In this document: positions 33,863 through 44,070 of the stretch, piece by piece
How positions within the stretch are numbered: the stretch's first letter is position 1
Layout of the letters: each line of letters starts with the position of its first letter
Origin: Pseudoduganella guangdongensis
Lineage (GTDB): Bacteria > Pseudomonadota > Gammaproteobacteria > Burkholderiales > Burkholderiaceae_D
DNA length: 64,000 nt
Reading direction: 5' to 3'
Assembly: GCF_009857475.1 (NCBI RefSeq)
Contig: NZ_WWCJ01000009.1
Location: 186,001-250,000, forward strand
Program-made: the position numbers and the translations under genes
The notes under the pieces: generated by a model
Told to the model about the DNA's origin: nothing
The model's input: the letters and a program-made list of their open reading frames with translations, nothing else
Databases searched by the model: none

Positions 33863-36800
33863 ATGCAAGACTTTTCTCAATGGATGCGGCGCAAGCTGAG
33901 GACCCTGACCGGCGGTCGGGTCTTGTTGTGGCTGCTTGGCCTGTCGCTGGCGGGGGCGGTGGGCACCACCTTGTACGCCACGGCCGCCCACACGGTGGAA
34001 GAGGAGGCGCACCAGCGCTTCGATAATATGAACCGCGCCACGCAGTACAGCATTTCGGCGCGGGTGAAGGCGTATTCGGACGTGGTGCGCGGCCTGGTGG
34101 CGCTGTTCCAGACGTCCGACCATGTGAGCCGGCTGCAGTTCCGCCAGTACGTGGCGGCGCTCGACGTGGGCAAGCATTTTCCCGCCATCGAGGCCATCAA
34201 CTTCGCCCCCAATGTGCCGCAGGAGCAGCGCGAAGCCTTTGTGGCGGGGGTGCGGGCCGATACCAGCCTGGCGCCGGACGGCTATCCTAAATTCGACATC
34301 CGCCCGCCCGGCCAGCGCTCGCACTATTCGCCGCTGACCTACCTGGAGCCGATGGGGCAGTTGATGGAGAAGTTCGGTGTCGACATCACCGCCAATCCGA
34401 ACATCGACCGCGCCATGCAGCTGTCGCGCGACACGGGCCAGATCAGCGCCTCGGGCCAGCCGGTGGTGGTCAAACAGCCGGTGCCGCATATCGGACTGGG
34501 CATGCGCCTGCCGGTGTACAAGCGCGGCATGCCGGTGCACGACGTGAGCAGCCGGCGCGCGGCCTTCCTGGGTTCGGTCGGCATCGGCTTCTCGGTCTCA
34601 AAGCTGATCCAGGGCGCCATTGATGAAATGGCGGACCGCCAGGTGCACATGATCCTGTATTCCGACGCGTCCACCGATCCGGAGAAGCGCAGCCTGATCA
34701 TCGAGAACGACGACCGCCTGCTGTTCAACGATAACGGCTCGATCGACAAGCCGGCCGCGCTGCCGGGCAATCCGGAGGACTATTTCGTTTCCGTGCTGCC
34801 GATCGATTTCAACGGCAGCCTGTGGAAGGCCCAGTTCTACGCCCGCAAGGCCGATATGATCGTGGGCTTCGACCGCACCTTCCCGTTCCTCGCGCTGGTG
34901 ACCGGTTTTGCCGGCACGCTGCTGATTTACGGCTATTTCTTCACCATGTACTCGCAGCGGCGCAACGCGCTGGAGCAGCGCCGCCTGCTGGACAGCGTGC
35001 TGGATAACGTGGACGCCCACGTGTATATGAAGGACCAGGACCGGCGCTATGTGTACGTGAACGCCAAGATGGCGGAGATGATCGGCCTGCCGGTGGACGG
35101 TATTATCGGCAAGCTCGATCGCGAGGTGATGCCGGCGCGCGAGGCCGACGAGGCCTGGCGCGAAGACCGCGTGGTGCTGGCGGACGGCCAGAAGCGCTCC
35201 GGCGAGGAAAGCTATACCGACCACCACGGCGTGGTGCATCACTTGTGGACGGTGAAGGCGCCGGTGCGGCTGGACAAGGAGGTGTCGGTGGTGATCGCCC
35301 TGTCGACCGATGTGACCGAGCTGCACATGCTGAAAGAGCAGGCGCGCGCGGCCAACCAGGCCAAGAGCGATTTCTTGTCGAATATGAGCCACGAGATCCG
35401 CACGCCGATGAATTCCGTGATCGGCATGGCGCACCTGGCGCTGAAGGGCGCCACCAATCCGAAGCAGAAGGATTACCTGCAAAAGATCTATCATTCGGGC
35501 CAGCACCTGCTGGGCATCATCAACGATATCCTCGACTTTTCCAAGATCGAGGCCGGCAAGCTCGACCTGGAAGTGCTGGATTTTGCGCTGGAGTCGCTGC
35601 TGACCAATATCTCCAGCCAGCTGGGCGACGCGGCGGCGCGCAAGCAGCTGGAGCTGGTGTTCGAGATCTGGCCCGGCCTGGCGCACCAGCTGCGCGGCGA
35701 TCCGCTGCGGCTGGAGCAGGTGCTGCTGAACTTCACCAGCAACGCCATCAAGTTCTCGGAGAACGGCAAAATCTTCATCCGCGCCCGTCCGGTCGAGGAC
35801 CGCGACAACTACACCGTGGTGCGCTTCGAGGTGCAGGACAACGGCATCGGCATGACGCCGGCCCAGGTCTCCAGCCTGTTCCAGTCCTTCCACCAGGGCG
35901 ACACGTCGACCACCCGCAAATACGGCGGCACCGGCCTGGGGCTGGTGATCAGCAAGCAGTTGGCGGAGCTGATGGGCGGCACCGTGGGCGTGGAGTCGGA
36001 GCCGGGCCACGGCTCGACCTTCTGGTTCACGGCCAAGCTGCAAAAGGGCACGCACCTGCTGCAGGCCACCGACAGCAACGCGCTGCAGCCGGACTTGCTG
36101 GCGCCGATCCACGGCGCCTCCATCCTGCTGGTGGAAGACAATATCTTCAGCCAGCAGGTGGGCCAGGAACTGCTGGAGGATGCCGGCGCCACCGTGGTGG
36201 TGGCCAACAACGGCAAGGAAGCCATCGACCTGCTGATGAAAGAGCATTTCGACTGCGTGCTGATGGACGTGCAGATGCCGGTGATGGACGGTTACGAGGC
36301 GACGCGCCTGATCCGCGCCCATCCGAAACTGGCCGGCACCCTGATCATCGCCATGACGGCCAACGCCGGCAAAGAGGACCAGGCGCGCTGCCTGTCGGCC
36401 GGCATGGACGAATTCGTGACCAAGCCGATCGCGCCGAACCTGCTGTTCTCGGTGCTCTCGAAGTGGATGAGCCAGCGCGCGGCGGAAGGCCGCCTGGCCC
36501 AGGTGCGCAGCACGACCACGCCGGGCCAGGGCGCTGCCGTGGCGGCGCCGGTGCCGGCACCGGCGCACGCCGCCGCGCCGGCGGCGGTGGCCGAGCCGCC
36601 GGGCGAAGCCGAGCTGTTCGACCTGCGCGCCCTGGCCCAGACCTTCGGCAACAAGCCGGAGAAGATGCGCAAGTACGCCAACATGTTCATCGACTCGGCG
36701 CAGGACGGCCTGCGCGAGGTCGATGCGGCGCTGGCGGCGGGGGATATGGTGCGCCTGTCCGAGCTGGGCCACCGCATCAAATCCTCGGCGCGCGCGGTGG

Positions 36801-36958
36801 GGGCCATGAGCTTTGCCGACTTGTGCCTGGCGCTGGAGAAGCTGGCGCCGGCCGACGGCATTGAACGCGCCCGCGCCATCGTGCTGCAGATGCAGCCTTT
36901 GCTGGACCGCCTGCGCGAGCATATTGCGCAGGAAATGAACGCGAATATTCCGGGTTAG
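33863..36958 (+). CDS. CHASE-PAS hybrid histidine kinase with receiver and Hpt domains
   Basis: The 1031-residue inner-membrane protein has two transmembrane helices (about residues 17-37 and 337-357) enclosing a periplasmic CHASE domain (KHFPAIEAINFAPNVPQEQREAF ... SPLTYLEP), then a PAS domain (~370-490), HisKA (NMSHEIRTPMNS, His at ~514), HATPase (FTSNAIKFSENG, DNGIGMTP, GGTGLGLVIS), a receiver (VLMDVQMPVMDG) and a C-terminal Hpt (ELGHRIKSSARAVG). CHASE domains bind small extracellular ligands such as cytokinins or peptides. No response regulator gene is adjacent. The start has no clear ribosome-binding site but the signal anchor fits. Confidence 0.92.
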   Translation: MQDFSQWMRRKLRTLTGGRVLLWLLGLSLAGAVGTTLYATAAHTVEEEAHQRFDNMNRATQYSISARVKAYSDVVRGLVALFQTSDHVSRLQFRQYVAALDVGKHFPAIEAINFAPNVPQEQREAFVAGVRADTSLAPDGYPKFDIRPPGQRSHYSPLTYLEPMGQLMEKFGVDITANPNIDRAMQLSRDTGQISASGQPVVVKQPVPHIGLGMRLPVYKRGMPVHDVSSRRAAFLGSVGIGFSVSKLIQGAIDEMADRQVHMILYSDASTDPEKRSLIIENDDRLLFNDNGSIDKPAALPGNPEDYFVSVLPIDFNGSLWKAQFYARKADMIVGFDRTFPFLALVTGFAGTLLIYGYFFTMYSQRRNALEQRRLLDSVLDNVDAHVYMKDQDRRYVYVNAKMAEMIGLPVDGIIGKLDREVMPAREADEAWREDRVVLADGQKRSGEESYTDHHGVVHHLWTVKAPVRLDKEVSVVIALSTDVTELHMLKEQARAANQAKSDFLSNMSHEIRTPMNSVIGMAHLALKGATNPKQKDYLQKIYHSGQHLLGIINDILDFSKIEAGKLDLEVLDFALESLLTNISSQLGDAAARKQLELVFEIWPGLAHQLRGDPLRLEQVLLNFTSNAIKFSENGKIFIRARPVEDRDNYTVVRFEVQDNGIGMTPAQVSSLFQSFHQGDTSTTRKYGGTGLGLVISKQLAELMGGTVGVESEPGHGSTFWFTAKLQKGTHLLQATDSNALQPDLLAPIHGASILLVEDNIFSQQVGQELLEDAGATVVVANNGKEAIDLLMKEHFDCVLMDVQMPVMDGYEATRLIRAHPKLAGTLIIAMTANAGKEDQARCLSAGMDEFVTKPIAPNLLFSVLSKWMSQRAAEGRLAQVRSTTTPGQGAAVAAPVPAPAHAAAPAAVAEPPGEAELFDLRALAQTFGNKPEKMRKYANMFIDSAQDGLREVDAALAAGDMVRLSELGHRIKSSARAVGAMSFADLCLALEKLAPADGIERARAIVLQMQPLLDRLREHIAQEMNANIPG

Positions 36959-37018
36959 CGACACACTTTGTCGCAGGAGCGGCGATAATAGCAATCCTTG
37001 CTCATTCGCTGCTCTTAC

Positions 37019-40000
37019 ATGGCCCCAAGCATCCAACCCGGACTTCTTATCCTGCACGGCAACCAGCTGGAACAGCTGCGTAGCGCGGTTTTCCAGTGGC
37101 TGCGCAGCCATCCGCTGGCGCCGCTGGAGCAGGAGATCTTCCTGGTGCAGTCGAACGGCGTGGCCGAATGGCTGAAAATCGCCCTGGCCGAGGAAACGGG
37201 CCTGTGCGGCGCCACCCGCGTGGCGCTGCCGGCGCGCCTGTTGTGGGAGATCTATCGCGGCATGCTGGGCCACGCCAGCGTGCCGCCCATCTCCGCCTTC
37301 GACAAGGGCCCCCTGACCTGGCGCCTGATGCGCCTGTTGCCGCAGCTGCTGGCGCAGGACGTGTTCGCGCCGCTGCGCCATTTCCTGCGCGACGGCGACC
37401 CGGAGCGCCGCCTGCAGCTGGCCGAGCGCCTGGCCGACCTGTTCGACCAATACCAGGTGTACCGCGCCGACTGGCTGGAGGATTGGGCGGCCGGGCGCGA
37501 CCAGCTGCGCAATGCGCGCGGCGAGCCGGTGCCGCTGGCGCCGGAGCAGCGCTGGCAGGCCGAGTTGTGGCGCGCGGTGGCGGCCAGCGTGCCGGAGCAG
37601 GAGCGCGGCCTGGGCCGCGCCAGCGTGCACGCCGCCTTTGTCGAGGCGGTGCAGCGCGGCGATGAGCCGCTGGGCCGCCTGCCGCGCCGCATCGTGCTGT
37701 TCGGCGTGTCGGCGCTGCCGTACCAGACCTTGCAGGCCATGGCCTCGCTGGCGCGCTTCACCCAGGTGGTGATCGCGGTGCCCAACCCGTGCCGCTACTA
37801 CTGGGGCGACATTATCGAAGGGCGCGACCTGCTGCGCGCGGCGCGCCACCGCCACGCGGCGCGCAAGGAGATCGACCTGTCGGCGCTGCCGCTGGAGGCG
37901 CTGCACGCGCACAGCCATCCCTTGCTGGCGAGCTGGGGCCGGCAGGGGCGCGACTACATCCGCATGCTGGACGAGTTCGACACCGCCGCCGACCTGGCCG
38001 GGCGCGACGACAAGCTGCGCATCGACCTGTTCAGCGACGACGCGGGCGAAACCCTGCTGGCGCAGGTGCAGGCGGCCGTGCGCGATATGCTGCCGCTGGC
38101 CGAGCATCCGGCGGCGCAGGGCGCCGCGCCGCCCGCCGCGCACGACCGCTCGATCGAGTTCCACGTGGCGCACAGCGTGCAGCGCGAGGTGGAAGTGCTG
38201 CACGACCAGCTGCTGGCCATGTTCGCCGCCGACCCGGGCCTGCGCCCGCGCGACGTGGTGGTGATGGTACCGGATATCGACGTCTTCACCGCCTCGATCC
38301 GCGCCGTGTTCGGCCAGCACCGGCGCCATGACCCGCGCTTCATCCCGCATGAAATCGGCGACGTGAACGACCGCAGCGTGAACCCGCTGCTGGTGGCGCT
38401 GCAATGGCTGCTGCGCTTGCCGCAGCAGCGCTGCCGCCAGAGCGAGGTGCGCGACCTGCTGGACGTGCCTGCGCTGGCGCGCCGTTTCGGCCTGGCCGAG
38501 GACGACTTGCCGACCTTGGGCCAGTGGATCGAGGGCGCGGGCGTGCGCTGGGGCCTGGATGGTGGCCACCGCGCCGGGCTTGGCCTGGCGCCGGCCGGCG
38601 AGCAGAATGCCTGGATGTTCGGCGTGCGGCGCATGCTGCTCGGCTATGCGGCCGGCAACGGCGGCGCCTTCAGCGGCATCGAACCGTATGCGGAAGTGGG
38701 CGGGCTGGATGCCGCGCTGGCAGGTTCGCTGGCGCAACTGATCGAGGCCTTGCTGGCCTGGCGCGAGCGCCTGGGTGTGGCGCGCCGTCCGCTGGAATGG
38801 GCGGCCCAGGCGCGCCTGCTGCTGGCCGGCTTCTTCAGCGACCGCGACGAGGCCGACCGCCTGACCCTGGCGCGCCTGGACGATGCGCTCGACAAGTGGC
38901 TGGAAACCTGCGAGGACGCCGGCTTTGACGAGGAGGTGCCGTTGGCCACCCTGCGCGACGCGTGGATGGGCGGCCTGGACGAGCCGTCGCTGGAGCACCA
39001 GTTCGTCTCCGGCGGCGTCACCTTCTGCACCCTGATGCCGATGCGCGCGGTGCCGTTCCGCGTGGTCTGCCTGCTGGGCATGAACGACGGCGACTTCCCG
39101 CGCCGCGCCAGCCGCGCCGATTTCGACTTGCTGGTGCTGCCGGGCATGGCGCGTCCGGGCGACCGCTCGCGCCGCGACGACGACCGCTACCTGATGCTGG
39201 AGGCGCTGCTGGCGGCGCGCGACAAGCTGTATATCAGCTGGGTCGGGCGCAATGTGCGCGACAACAGCGAACAGCCGCCGTCGGTGCTGGTGGCGCAGCT
39301 GCGCGACTACCTGCGGGACGGCTGGCGGCTCGACCTCGATGCGCGCACCACGGCGCACGCGCTGCAGCCGTTCAGCCGCGCGTACTTCGAGCGCGGCGGC
39401 CTGCTGACCTATGCCGGCGAATGGCGCGCGGCGCACGATGCGGGCGAAGGTGGCGATGCGGCCGCCGCGCCGGCGCTGGCGCGGTACGAGCTGGAAGACG
39501 GCTTCCGCCTGCGGCTGTCGACCCTGGCGGCCTTCCTGCGCCAGCCGGTGCGGCATTTCTTCCGCCAGCGCCTGGGCGTGTTCTTCGGCGAATCGGCGGT
39601 GGTGGGCGAGGACGAGGAACCGTTCCAGCTGAATGGCCTGCAGCGCTACACGCTGGAAGACGCCATGCTGGCCGACAGCGGCGAGCTGGAAGCGCTGGAC
39701 GATGTGCGCGCCAGCCTGCGGCAGCGCGGCCTGCGCCTGCGGCGCCAGGGCATGCTGCCGATCGGCCTGATCGGCGAGCGCGTGCTGGACGAGCTGGTGG
39801 AGGAGCTGGTGCCGGTGCGCACCGCCTGGCTGGCCTTGTGCGGCACCTATTGGGAGGCGGCGCCAAAACTGGCGATCCACCTCGACCTGGACGGCTTGCC
39901 GCTGGAGGACTGGATCGACCAGTTGCGGCGCGCGGGCGAGGCAACGGCCTGGCTGGCGCAGATGTCGTCGCGCGTGTGCGACAAGTCGGGCGCGCCGCGC

Positions 40001-40435
40001 GGCGAGAAGCTGATCCCGATGTGGCTGCGCCAGCTGGCGGCAGCGGCCCAGGGGCAGTCGGTGACCGGTTTCCTGGTGGCGCGCGACGCCATCGTGATCA
40101 TGGAGCCTTTGGCGCAGGACGAGGCGCTGGCGACCTTGCGCGCGCTGGCCGCCCTGTGGCGCGCCGGCATGGACCAGCCCTTGCCCGTGGCCTGCAAGAC
40201 CGGCCTGGCGCTGGTGATGGAGGGCGATCCGCGCAGTACTTATGATGGAGGTTTCGAACTGTCCGGCGAAAACGATGACCCCTGCCTGGCCCGCCTGTGG
40301 CCGGACTTTGCCGCGCTGTCGGCGCAGGATGGCTTTGCGGCCAACAGCCGCGCCCTGTACCAGCCGCTGGCCGACTGGCTGGCGCAATCCGTGACCGTGC
40401 AGCCGATTGCCGGCGAAGGGGAGGGCGAGCAATGA
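37019..40435 (+). CDS. recC: Exodeoxyribonuclease V gamma subunit RecC
   Basis: The 1138-residue protein matches RecC throughout (HGNQLEQLRSAVFQWL; VQSNGVAEWLK; GVSALPYQTLQAMASLARF; TFCTLMPMRAVPFRVVCLLGMNDGDFPR). RecC is an inactivated helicase/nuclease that splits the DNA duplex and recognises the Chi sequence within RecBCD. The ATG at 37019 is preferred over a TTG seven codons upstream. The stop overlaps the recB start (ATGA). RecC-RecB-RecD form one operon in the order usual for beta- and gamma-proteobacteria that lack an intervening ptrA gene. Confidence 0.93.
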   Translation: MAPSIQPGLLILHGNQLEQLRSAVFQWLRSHPLAPLEQEIFLVQSNGVAEWLKIALAEETGLCGATRVALPARLLWEIYRGMLGHASVPPISAFDKGPLTWRLMRLLPQLLAQDVFAPLRHFLRDGDPERRLQLAERLADLFDQYQVYRADWLEDWAAGRDQLRNARGEPVPLAPEQRWQAELWRAVAASVPEQERGLGRASVHAAFVEAVQRGDEPLGRLPRRIVLFGVSALPYQTLQAMASLARFTQVVIAVPNPCRYYWGDIIEGRDLLRAARHRHAARKEIDLSALPLEALHAHSHPLLASWGRQGRDYIRMLDEFDTAADLAGRDDKLRIDLFSDDAGETLLAQVQAAVRDMLPLAEHPAAQGAAPPAAHDRSIEFHVAHSVQREVEVLHDQLLAMFAADPGLRPRDVVVMVPDIDVFTASIRAVFGQHRRHDPRFIPHEIGDVNDRSVNPLLVALQWLLRLPQQRCRQSEVRDLLDVPALARRFGLAEDDLPTLGQWIEGAGVRWGLDGGHRAGLGLAPAGEQNAWMFGVRRMLLGYAAGNGGAFSGIEPYAEVGGLDAALAGSLAQLIEALLAWRERLGVARRPLEWAAQARLLLAGFFSDRDEADRLTLARLDDALDKWLETCEDAGFDEEVPLATLRDAWMGGLDEPSLEHQFVSGGVTFCTLMPMRAVPFRVVCLLGMNDGDFPRRASRADFDLLVLPGMARPGDRSRRDDDRYLMLEALLAARDKLYISWVGRNVRDNSEQPPSVLVAQLRDYLRDGWRLDLDARTTAHALQPFSRAYFERGGLLTYAGEWRAAHDAGEGGDAAAAPALARYELEDGFRLRLSTLAAFLRQPVRHFFRQRLGVFFGESAVVGEDEEPFQLNGLQRYTLEDAMLADSGELEALDDVRASLRQRGLRLRRQGMLPIGLIGERVLDELVEELVPVRTAWLALCGTYWEAAPKLAIHLDLDGLPLEDWIDQLRRAGEATAWLAQMSSRVCDKSGAPRGEKLIPMWLRQLAAAAQGQSVTGFLVARDAIVIMEPLAQDEALATLRALAALWRAGMDQPLPVACKTGLALVMEGDPRSTYDGGFELSGENDDPCLARLWPDFAALSAQDGFAANSRALYQPLADWLAQSVTVQPIAGEGEGEQ

Positions 40436-43400
40436 GCATCGCACTGAACCCGCTCGACTTCCCGCTGCACGGCTCGCGCCTGATCGAGGCCAGCGCCGGC
40501 ACCGGCAAGACCTGGACCATCGCGGCCTTGTATGTGCGCCTGGTGCTGGGGCACGGCAGGGAGAACGCTTTCGCGCGTCCGCTGATGCCGTCCGAAATCC
40601 TGGTCATGACCTTCACCCGCGCCGCTACGCGCGAGCTGTCCAACCGCGTGCGCGAACGCCTGGTGGAGGCTGCGGCCTACTTCCGCGCTGAAGGCGGGCA
40701 TGAGCCGGACTCCTACCTGGACGCCTTGCTGGAAGAACTGCCCGACGCGGGCGCGCGCCTGCAGGCGGCGCACCGCCTGCAACTGGCGGCGGAGACGATG
40801 GACGAAGCGGCCATCTTCACCATCGACGCCTGGTGCCAGCGCATGCTGCGCGAGCACGCCTTCGACAGCGGCAACCTGTTCGACGAGGAGTTGCTGAGCG
40901 ACGAGGGCGCGCTGTATGAAGACGCGGCCCACGACTATTGGCGCCAGCAGGTCTACCCGCTGGGCGAAGACGCGCTGCAGGTGCTGCTGTCGGCCTGCCG
41001 CGACGTCGAAGCGCTTAAACGCAGCGTGCGCGAGCTGGCGCGCCGGCCCGACGCCGCCGCATGCGCTGGACCGTCCGCCATGGAAACGCTGGGCGCCATG
41101 ATCGCCCGCGTGCGGCGCGAGCAGATGTCGGCACTGGCCGCGCTGAAAGACGGCTGGGCCGAGCGCGCCGACCGCATGGAGGGCTGGATCGCCGCCCAGC
41201 GCGAAGACAATCCCAAGTGCTTCAACGGCACCAAGCTGCGCGCCGATTCCGTAGTCAAATGGTTCGCCGCCCTGCGCGACTGGGCCAGCGACCCGGCGCA
41301 GCACGCGCCGGACATGAACGACACGCCCTGGTTCCGCCTGACCCCGGCCGGCATGGTGGACGCCTGCGCCAAGAATTTCGTCCCCGAGATCCCGGACGAC
41401 TTCGAGGCCATCGCGCCGCTGCGGCGCGCGCTGGACGCCATCGAGCCGCTGCGCCACCACGTCTTGCGCCACGCCGCCGCCACCATCGCCGCGCGCATGC
41501 AGGCGCTGAAAGCGCAGCAGCGCCAGTTCGGCTTCGCCGACATGCTGGAACGGCTGCGCGGCGCGCTGGAGGGCGGCAACGGCGCCGCGCTGCGCCAGCG
41601 CATCATCAGCCAGTACCCGGTGGCGATGGTGGACGAATTCCAGGACACCGCGCCCAGCCAGTACCGCATCTTCAACCTCTTGTACCGCGTGGCCGACAAC
41701 GCCCGCGAGCTGGGCCTGTTCCTGATCGGCGACCCGAAACAGTCGATTTACGGCTTCCGCGGCGCCGACATCCACAGCTACCTGGACGCCCGGCGCGCTA
41801 CCGCGGGCCGCCATTACCAGCTGGGCACCAACTTCCGCTCCACGGCGCAGGTGGTGGCTGCGGTCAACCAGGTCTTCCTGCATGCCGAAGGCGTGGCCGG
41901 GCAGGGCGGCTTCGCGCGCGGCGCCTTCCGCTTCCGCACCGGCGAAGGCAACCCGCTGCCGTTCGACGCGGTGGGGGCGCGCGGCCGCGAAGAACGCCTG
42001 GTCGGGCCGGACGGCGACATCCAGGCCCTGACCGCCGGCTGCACCCTGGAGCAGTTGGGCGCCGACGCTTACCGCGAGTATTTCGCCGAGCAGTGCGCCG
42101 AGCATATCGCCTGCCTGCTTAACGACGAAGCGACCGGCTTCCAGTCGCCGGCGGGCTTCAAGCGCCTGCAACCGGCCGATATCGCCATCCTGGTGCGCGA
42201 CCGGCGCGAGGCGGCGGCCGTGCGCAAGGCCCTGCAGCGGCGCGTGGTGCCGAGCGTCTACCTGTCCGACAAGGACTCGGTGCTGTCCAGCGAGGAAGCG
42301 GCCGACATGCTGCGCTGGCTGTCCGCCGTGGCCAACCCGCTGGATGGCCAGCTGGCGCGCACCGCCTTCGCCACCCGCAGCGCCAACCTGCCGCTGGCCG
42401 AGCTGGCGCAGTTCTCGGCCGATGAACTGGCGTGGGAGCGGCGCGTCGAGCAGCTCAAGGAATGGCATGTGGTGTGGCAGCGCCAGGGCGTGCTGGCCAT
42501 GCTGCGCCGCTTCATCCACGACCTGGGCCTGCCGGCGCAGTTGCTGGCGCGCCCGGGCGGCGAACGCAGCCTGACCAATATGCTGCACCTGGCCGAACTG
42601 CTGCAGCAGGCCAGCCGCCAGCTGGAAGGCGAGCAAGCCCTGATCCGCTGGCTGGCCGAGCAGATCGAAGACGAAACCGATGGCGGCGATGAGCGCGTGC
42701 TGCGCCTGGAATCGGACGCGGAGCTGGTCAAGGTGGTGACCGTGCACAAGTCGAAAGGCCTGGAGTATCCGCTGGTCTACCTGCCGTTCGCGGTCTCGGT
42801 GCGCAAGGTCGATAAGCGCAACCGCATTTTCTTCGAATACACCGATGCCAGCGGCGCGCGCCGCATCGATATGCAGTTGTCCGACGCAGGCCAGGAGGCC
42901 GCCGAGGCGGCCCGCCTCGAAGAAGACCTGCGCCTGCTCTACGTGGCCTTGACGCGTGCGCGCCACTTCCTGTGGCTGGGGGTGGCGGCCCTGCCGGCCC
43001 GCAAGAAGGATGAAAACACCCTGCACGAATCGGCGCTCGGCTACCTGCTGACCGGCGGCGAAGCGCTGCCGGCCGGGCAGTTGCTGGAAACCTGGCAGCG
43101 GCTGCGCGGCGCATGCGACGCCATCGCCGTCGCCACGCTGGCGCCCAGCGTGCCGGTAACGCGCCTGGCGCGCGCCGTGCAGCGCCCGCCGCTGGAAGCG
43201 CCGCTGGCCTACCACGGCGATTTTGAGCGCGACTGGTCGGTCGGCAGTTTCAGCTCGCTGGCGCGGCGCAGCGGCGAGGCCCTGCCGGCGCCGATGCGCG
43301 CCGCCCAGGAAACCCTGATGGAGGGCGAGGACGCCGCCAGCAGCCTGCGCATCGAGGACGCGGTGTGGCACCGTTTCCCGCGCGGTTCGATGCCGGGCAA

Positions 43401-44070
43401 TTTCCTGCACGAGCAGCTGGAGGCGCTGGCGCGCGAAGGGTTTGCCGCCATCCACCAGGAGCACTACGCCGAACGCGCCGCCCGCCAGATCAAACGCTCC
43501 GGCTGGGGCAACCGGGAAGCGGAAACGCTGGAATGGCTGCGGGTGATTGCCAGCACCGCGCTGCCGCCCCTGGGCAGCGCGCTGGACGGCATCACCCGCT
43601 TGCTGCCCGAGATGGAGTTCTGGTTTCCCAGCGAACGCCTGGATACGGCGCAGCTGGACCGCCTGTGCCGCCAGCACCTGCTGGAGGGCATCGCGCGCCC
43701 GGCGCTGCCGCAGCGCGAGCTGCACGGCATGCTGAAAGGCTTCTGCGACCTGGTGTTCGAGCACGACGGGCGCTATTGGGTGCTGGACTACAAATCGAAC
43801 GCCCTGGGCGGCGGCGACGCGGCCTACCACAAGGCCGCGCTGTCGCACGGCATGGCGGCCCACCGCTACGACGTGCAGGGCGCCATCTACATGCTGGCCC
43901 TGCACCGCCTGCTGCGCACGCGCCTGGGCCAGGCCTACGACCCGGCCACGCAACTGGGCGGCGCCATCTTCTACTTCCTGCGCGGGGTGGGCAATGCACA
44001 GACGCGCGGCTGCTATGTGCTGCCGCCGGAGGCGCAACTGCTGGACGGACTGGACGGACTTTGCACATGA
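40432..44070 (+). CDS. recB: Exodeoxyribonuclease V beta subunit RecB
   Basis: The 1212-residue protein has UvrD/RecB helicase motifs (Walker A EASAGTGKTWT at residues ~18-28; VDEFQDTAPSQ; GDPKQSIYGFRGAD; VVTVHKSKGLEYP; LLYVALTRAR) and a C-terminal nuclease domain with the catalytic VLDYKSN motif. It is the 3'-5' helicase and sole nuclease of RecBCD, which resects double-strand ends. ATG overlaps the recC stop and the stop overlaps the recD start, so all three subunits are co-translated. Confidence 0.95.
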   Translation: MSIALNPLDFPLHGSRLIEASAGTGKTWTIAALYVRLVLGHGRENAFARPLMPSEILVMTFTRAATRELSNRVRERLVEAAAYFRAEGGHEPDSYLDALLEELPDAGARLQAAHRLQLAAETMDEAAIFTIDAWCQRMLREHAFDSGNLFDEELLSDEGALYEDAAHDYWRQQVYPLGEDALQVLLSACRDVEALKRSVRELARRPDAAACAGPSAMETLGAMIARVRREQMSALAALKDGWAERADRMEGWIAAQREDNPKCFNGTKLRADSVVKWFAALRDWASDPAQHAPDMNDTPWFRLTPAGMVDACAKNFVPEIPDDFEAIAPLRRALDAIEPLRHHVLRHAAATIAARMQALKAQQRQFGFADMLERLRGALEGGNGAALRQRIISQYPVAMVDEFQDTAPSQYRIFNLLYRVADNARELGLFLIGDPKQSIYGFRGADIHSYLDARRATAGRHYQLGTNFRSTAQVVAAVNQVFLHAEGVAGQGGFARGAFRFRTGEGNPLPFDAVGARGREERLVGPDGDIQALTAGCTLEQLGADAYREYFAEQCAEHIACLLNDEATGFQSPAGFKRLQPADIAILVRDRREAAAVRKALQRRVVPSVYLSDKDSVLSSEEAADMLRWLSAVANPLDGQLARTAFATRSANLPLAELAQFSADELAWERRVEQLKEWHVVWQRQGVLAMLRRFIHDLGLPAQLLARPGGERSLTNMLHLAELLQQASRQLEGEQALIRWLAEQIEDETDGGDERVLRLESDAELVKVVTVHKSKGLEYPLVYLPFAVSVRKVDKRNRIFFEYTDASGARRIDMQLSDAGQEAAEAARLEEDLRLLYVALTRARHFLWLGVAALPARKKDENTLHESALGYLLTGGEALPAGQLLETWQRLRGACDAIAVATLAPSVPVTRLARAVQRPPLEAPLAYHGDFERDWSVGSFSSLARRSGEALPAPMRAAQETLMEGEDAASSLRIEDAVWHRFPRGSMPGNFLHEQLEALAREGFAAIHQEHYAERAARQIKRSGWGNREAETLEWLRVIASTALPPLGSALDGITRLLPEMEFWFPSERLDTAQLDRLCRQHLLEGIARPALPQRELHGMLKGFCDLVFEHDGRYWVLDYKSNALGGGDAAYHKAALSHGMAAHRYDVQGAIYMLALHRLLRTRLGQAYDPATQLGGAIFYFLRGVGNAQTRGCYVLPPEAQLLDGLDGLCT

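Noticed and set aside
34598..40444. 1948-codon open frame antisense to the CHASE kinase and recC, and a 1265-codon frame antisense to recB
   Set aside because: Long antisense frames are expected opposite GC-rich genes with biased third positions; the products are His/Gln/Arg-rich low-complexity chains without domain motifs, while the plus-strand genes are clear families.
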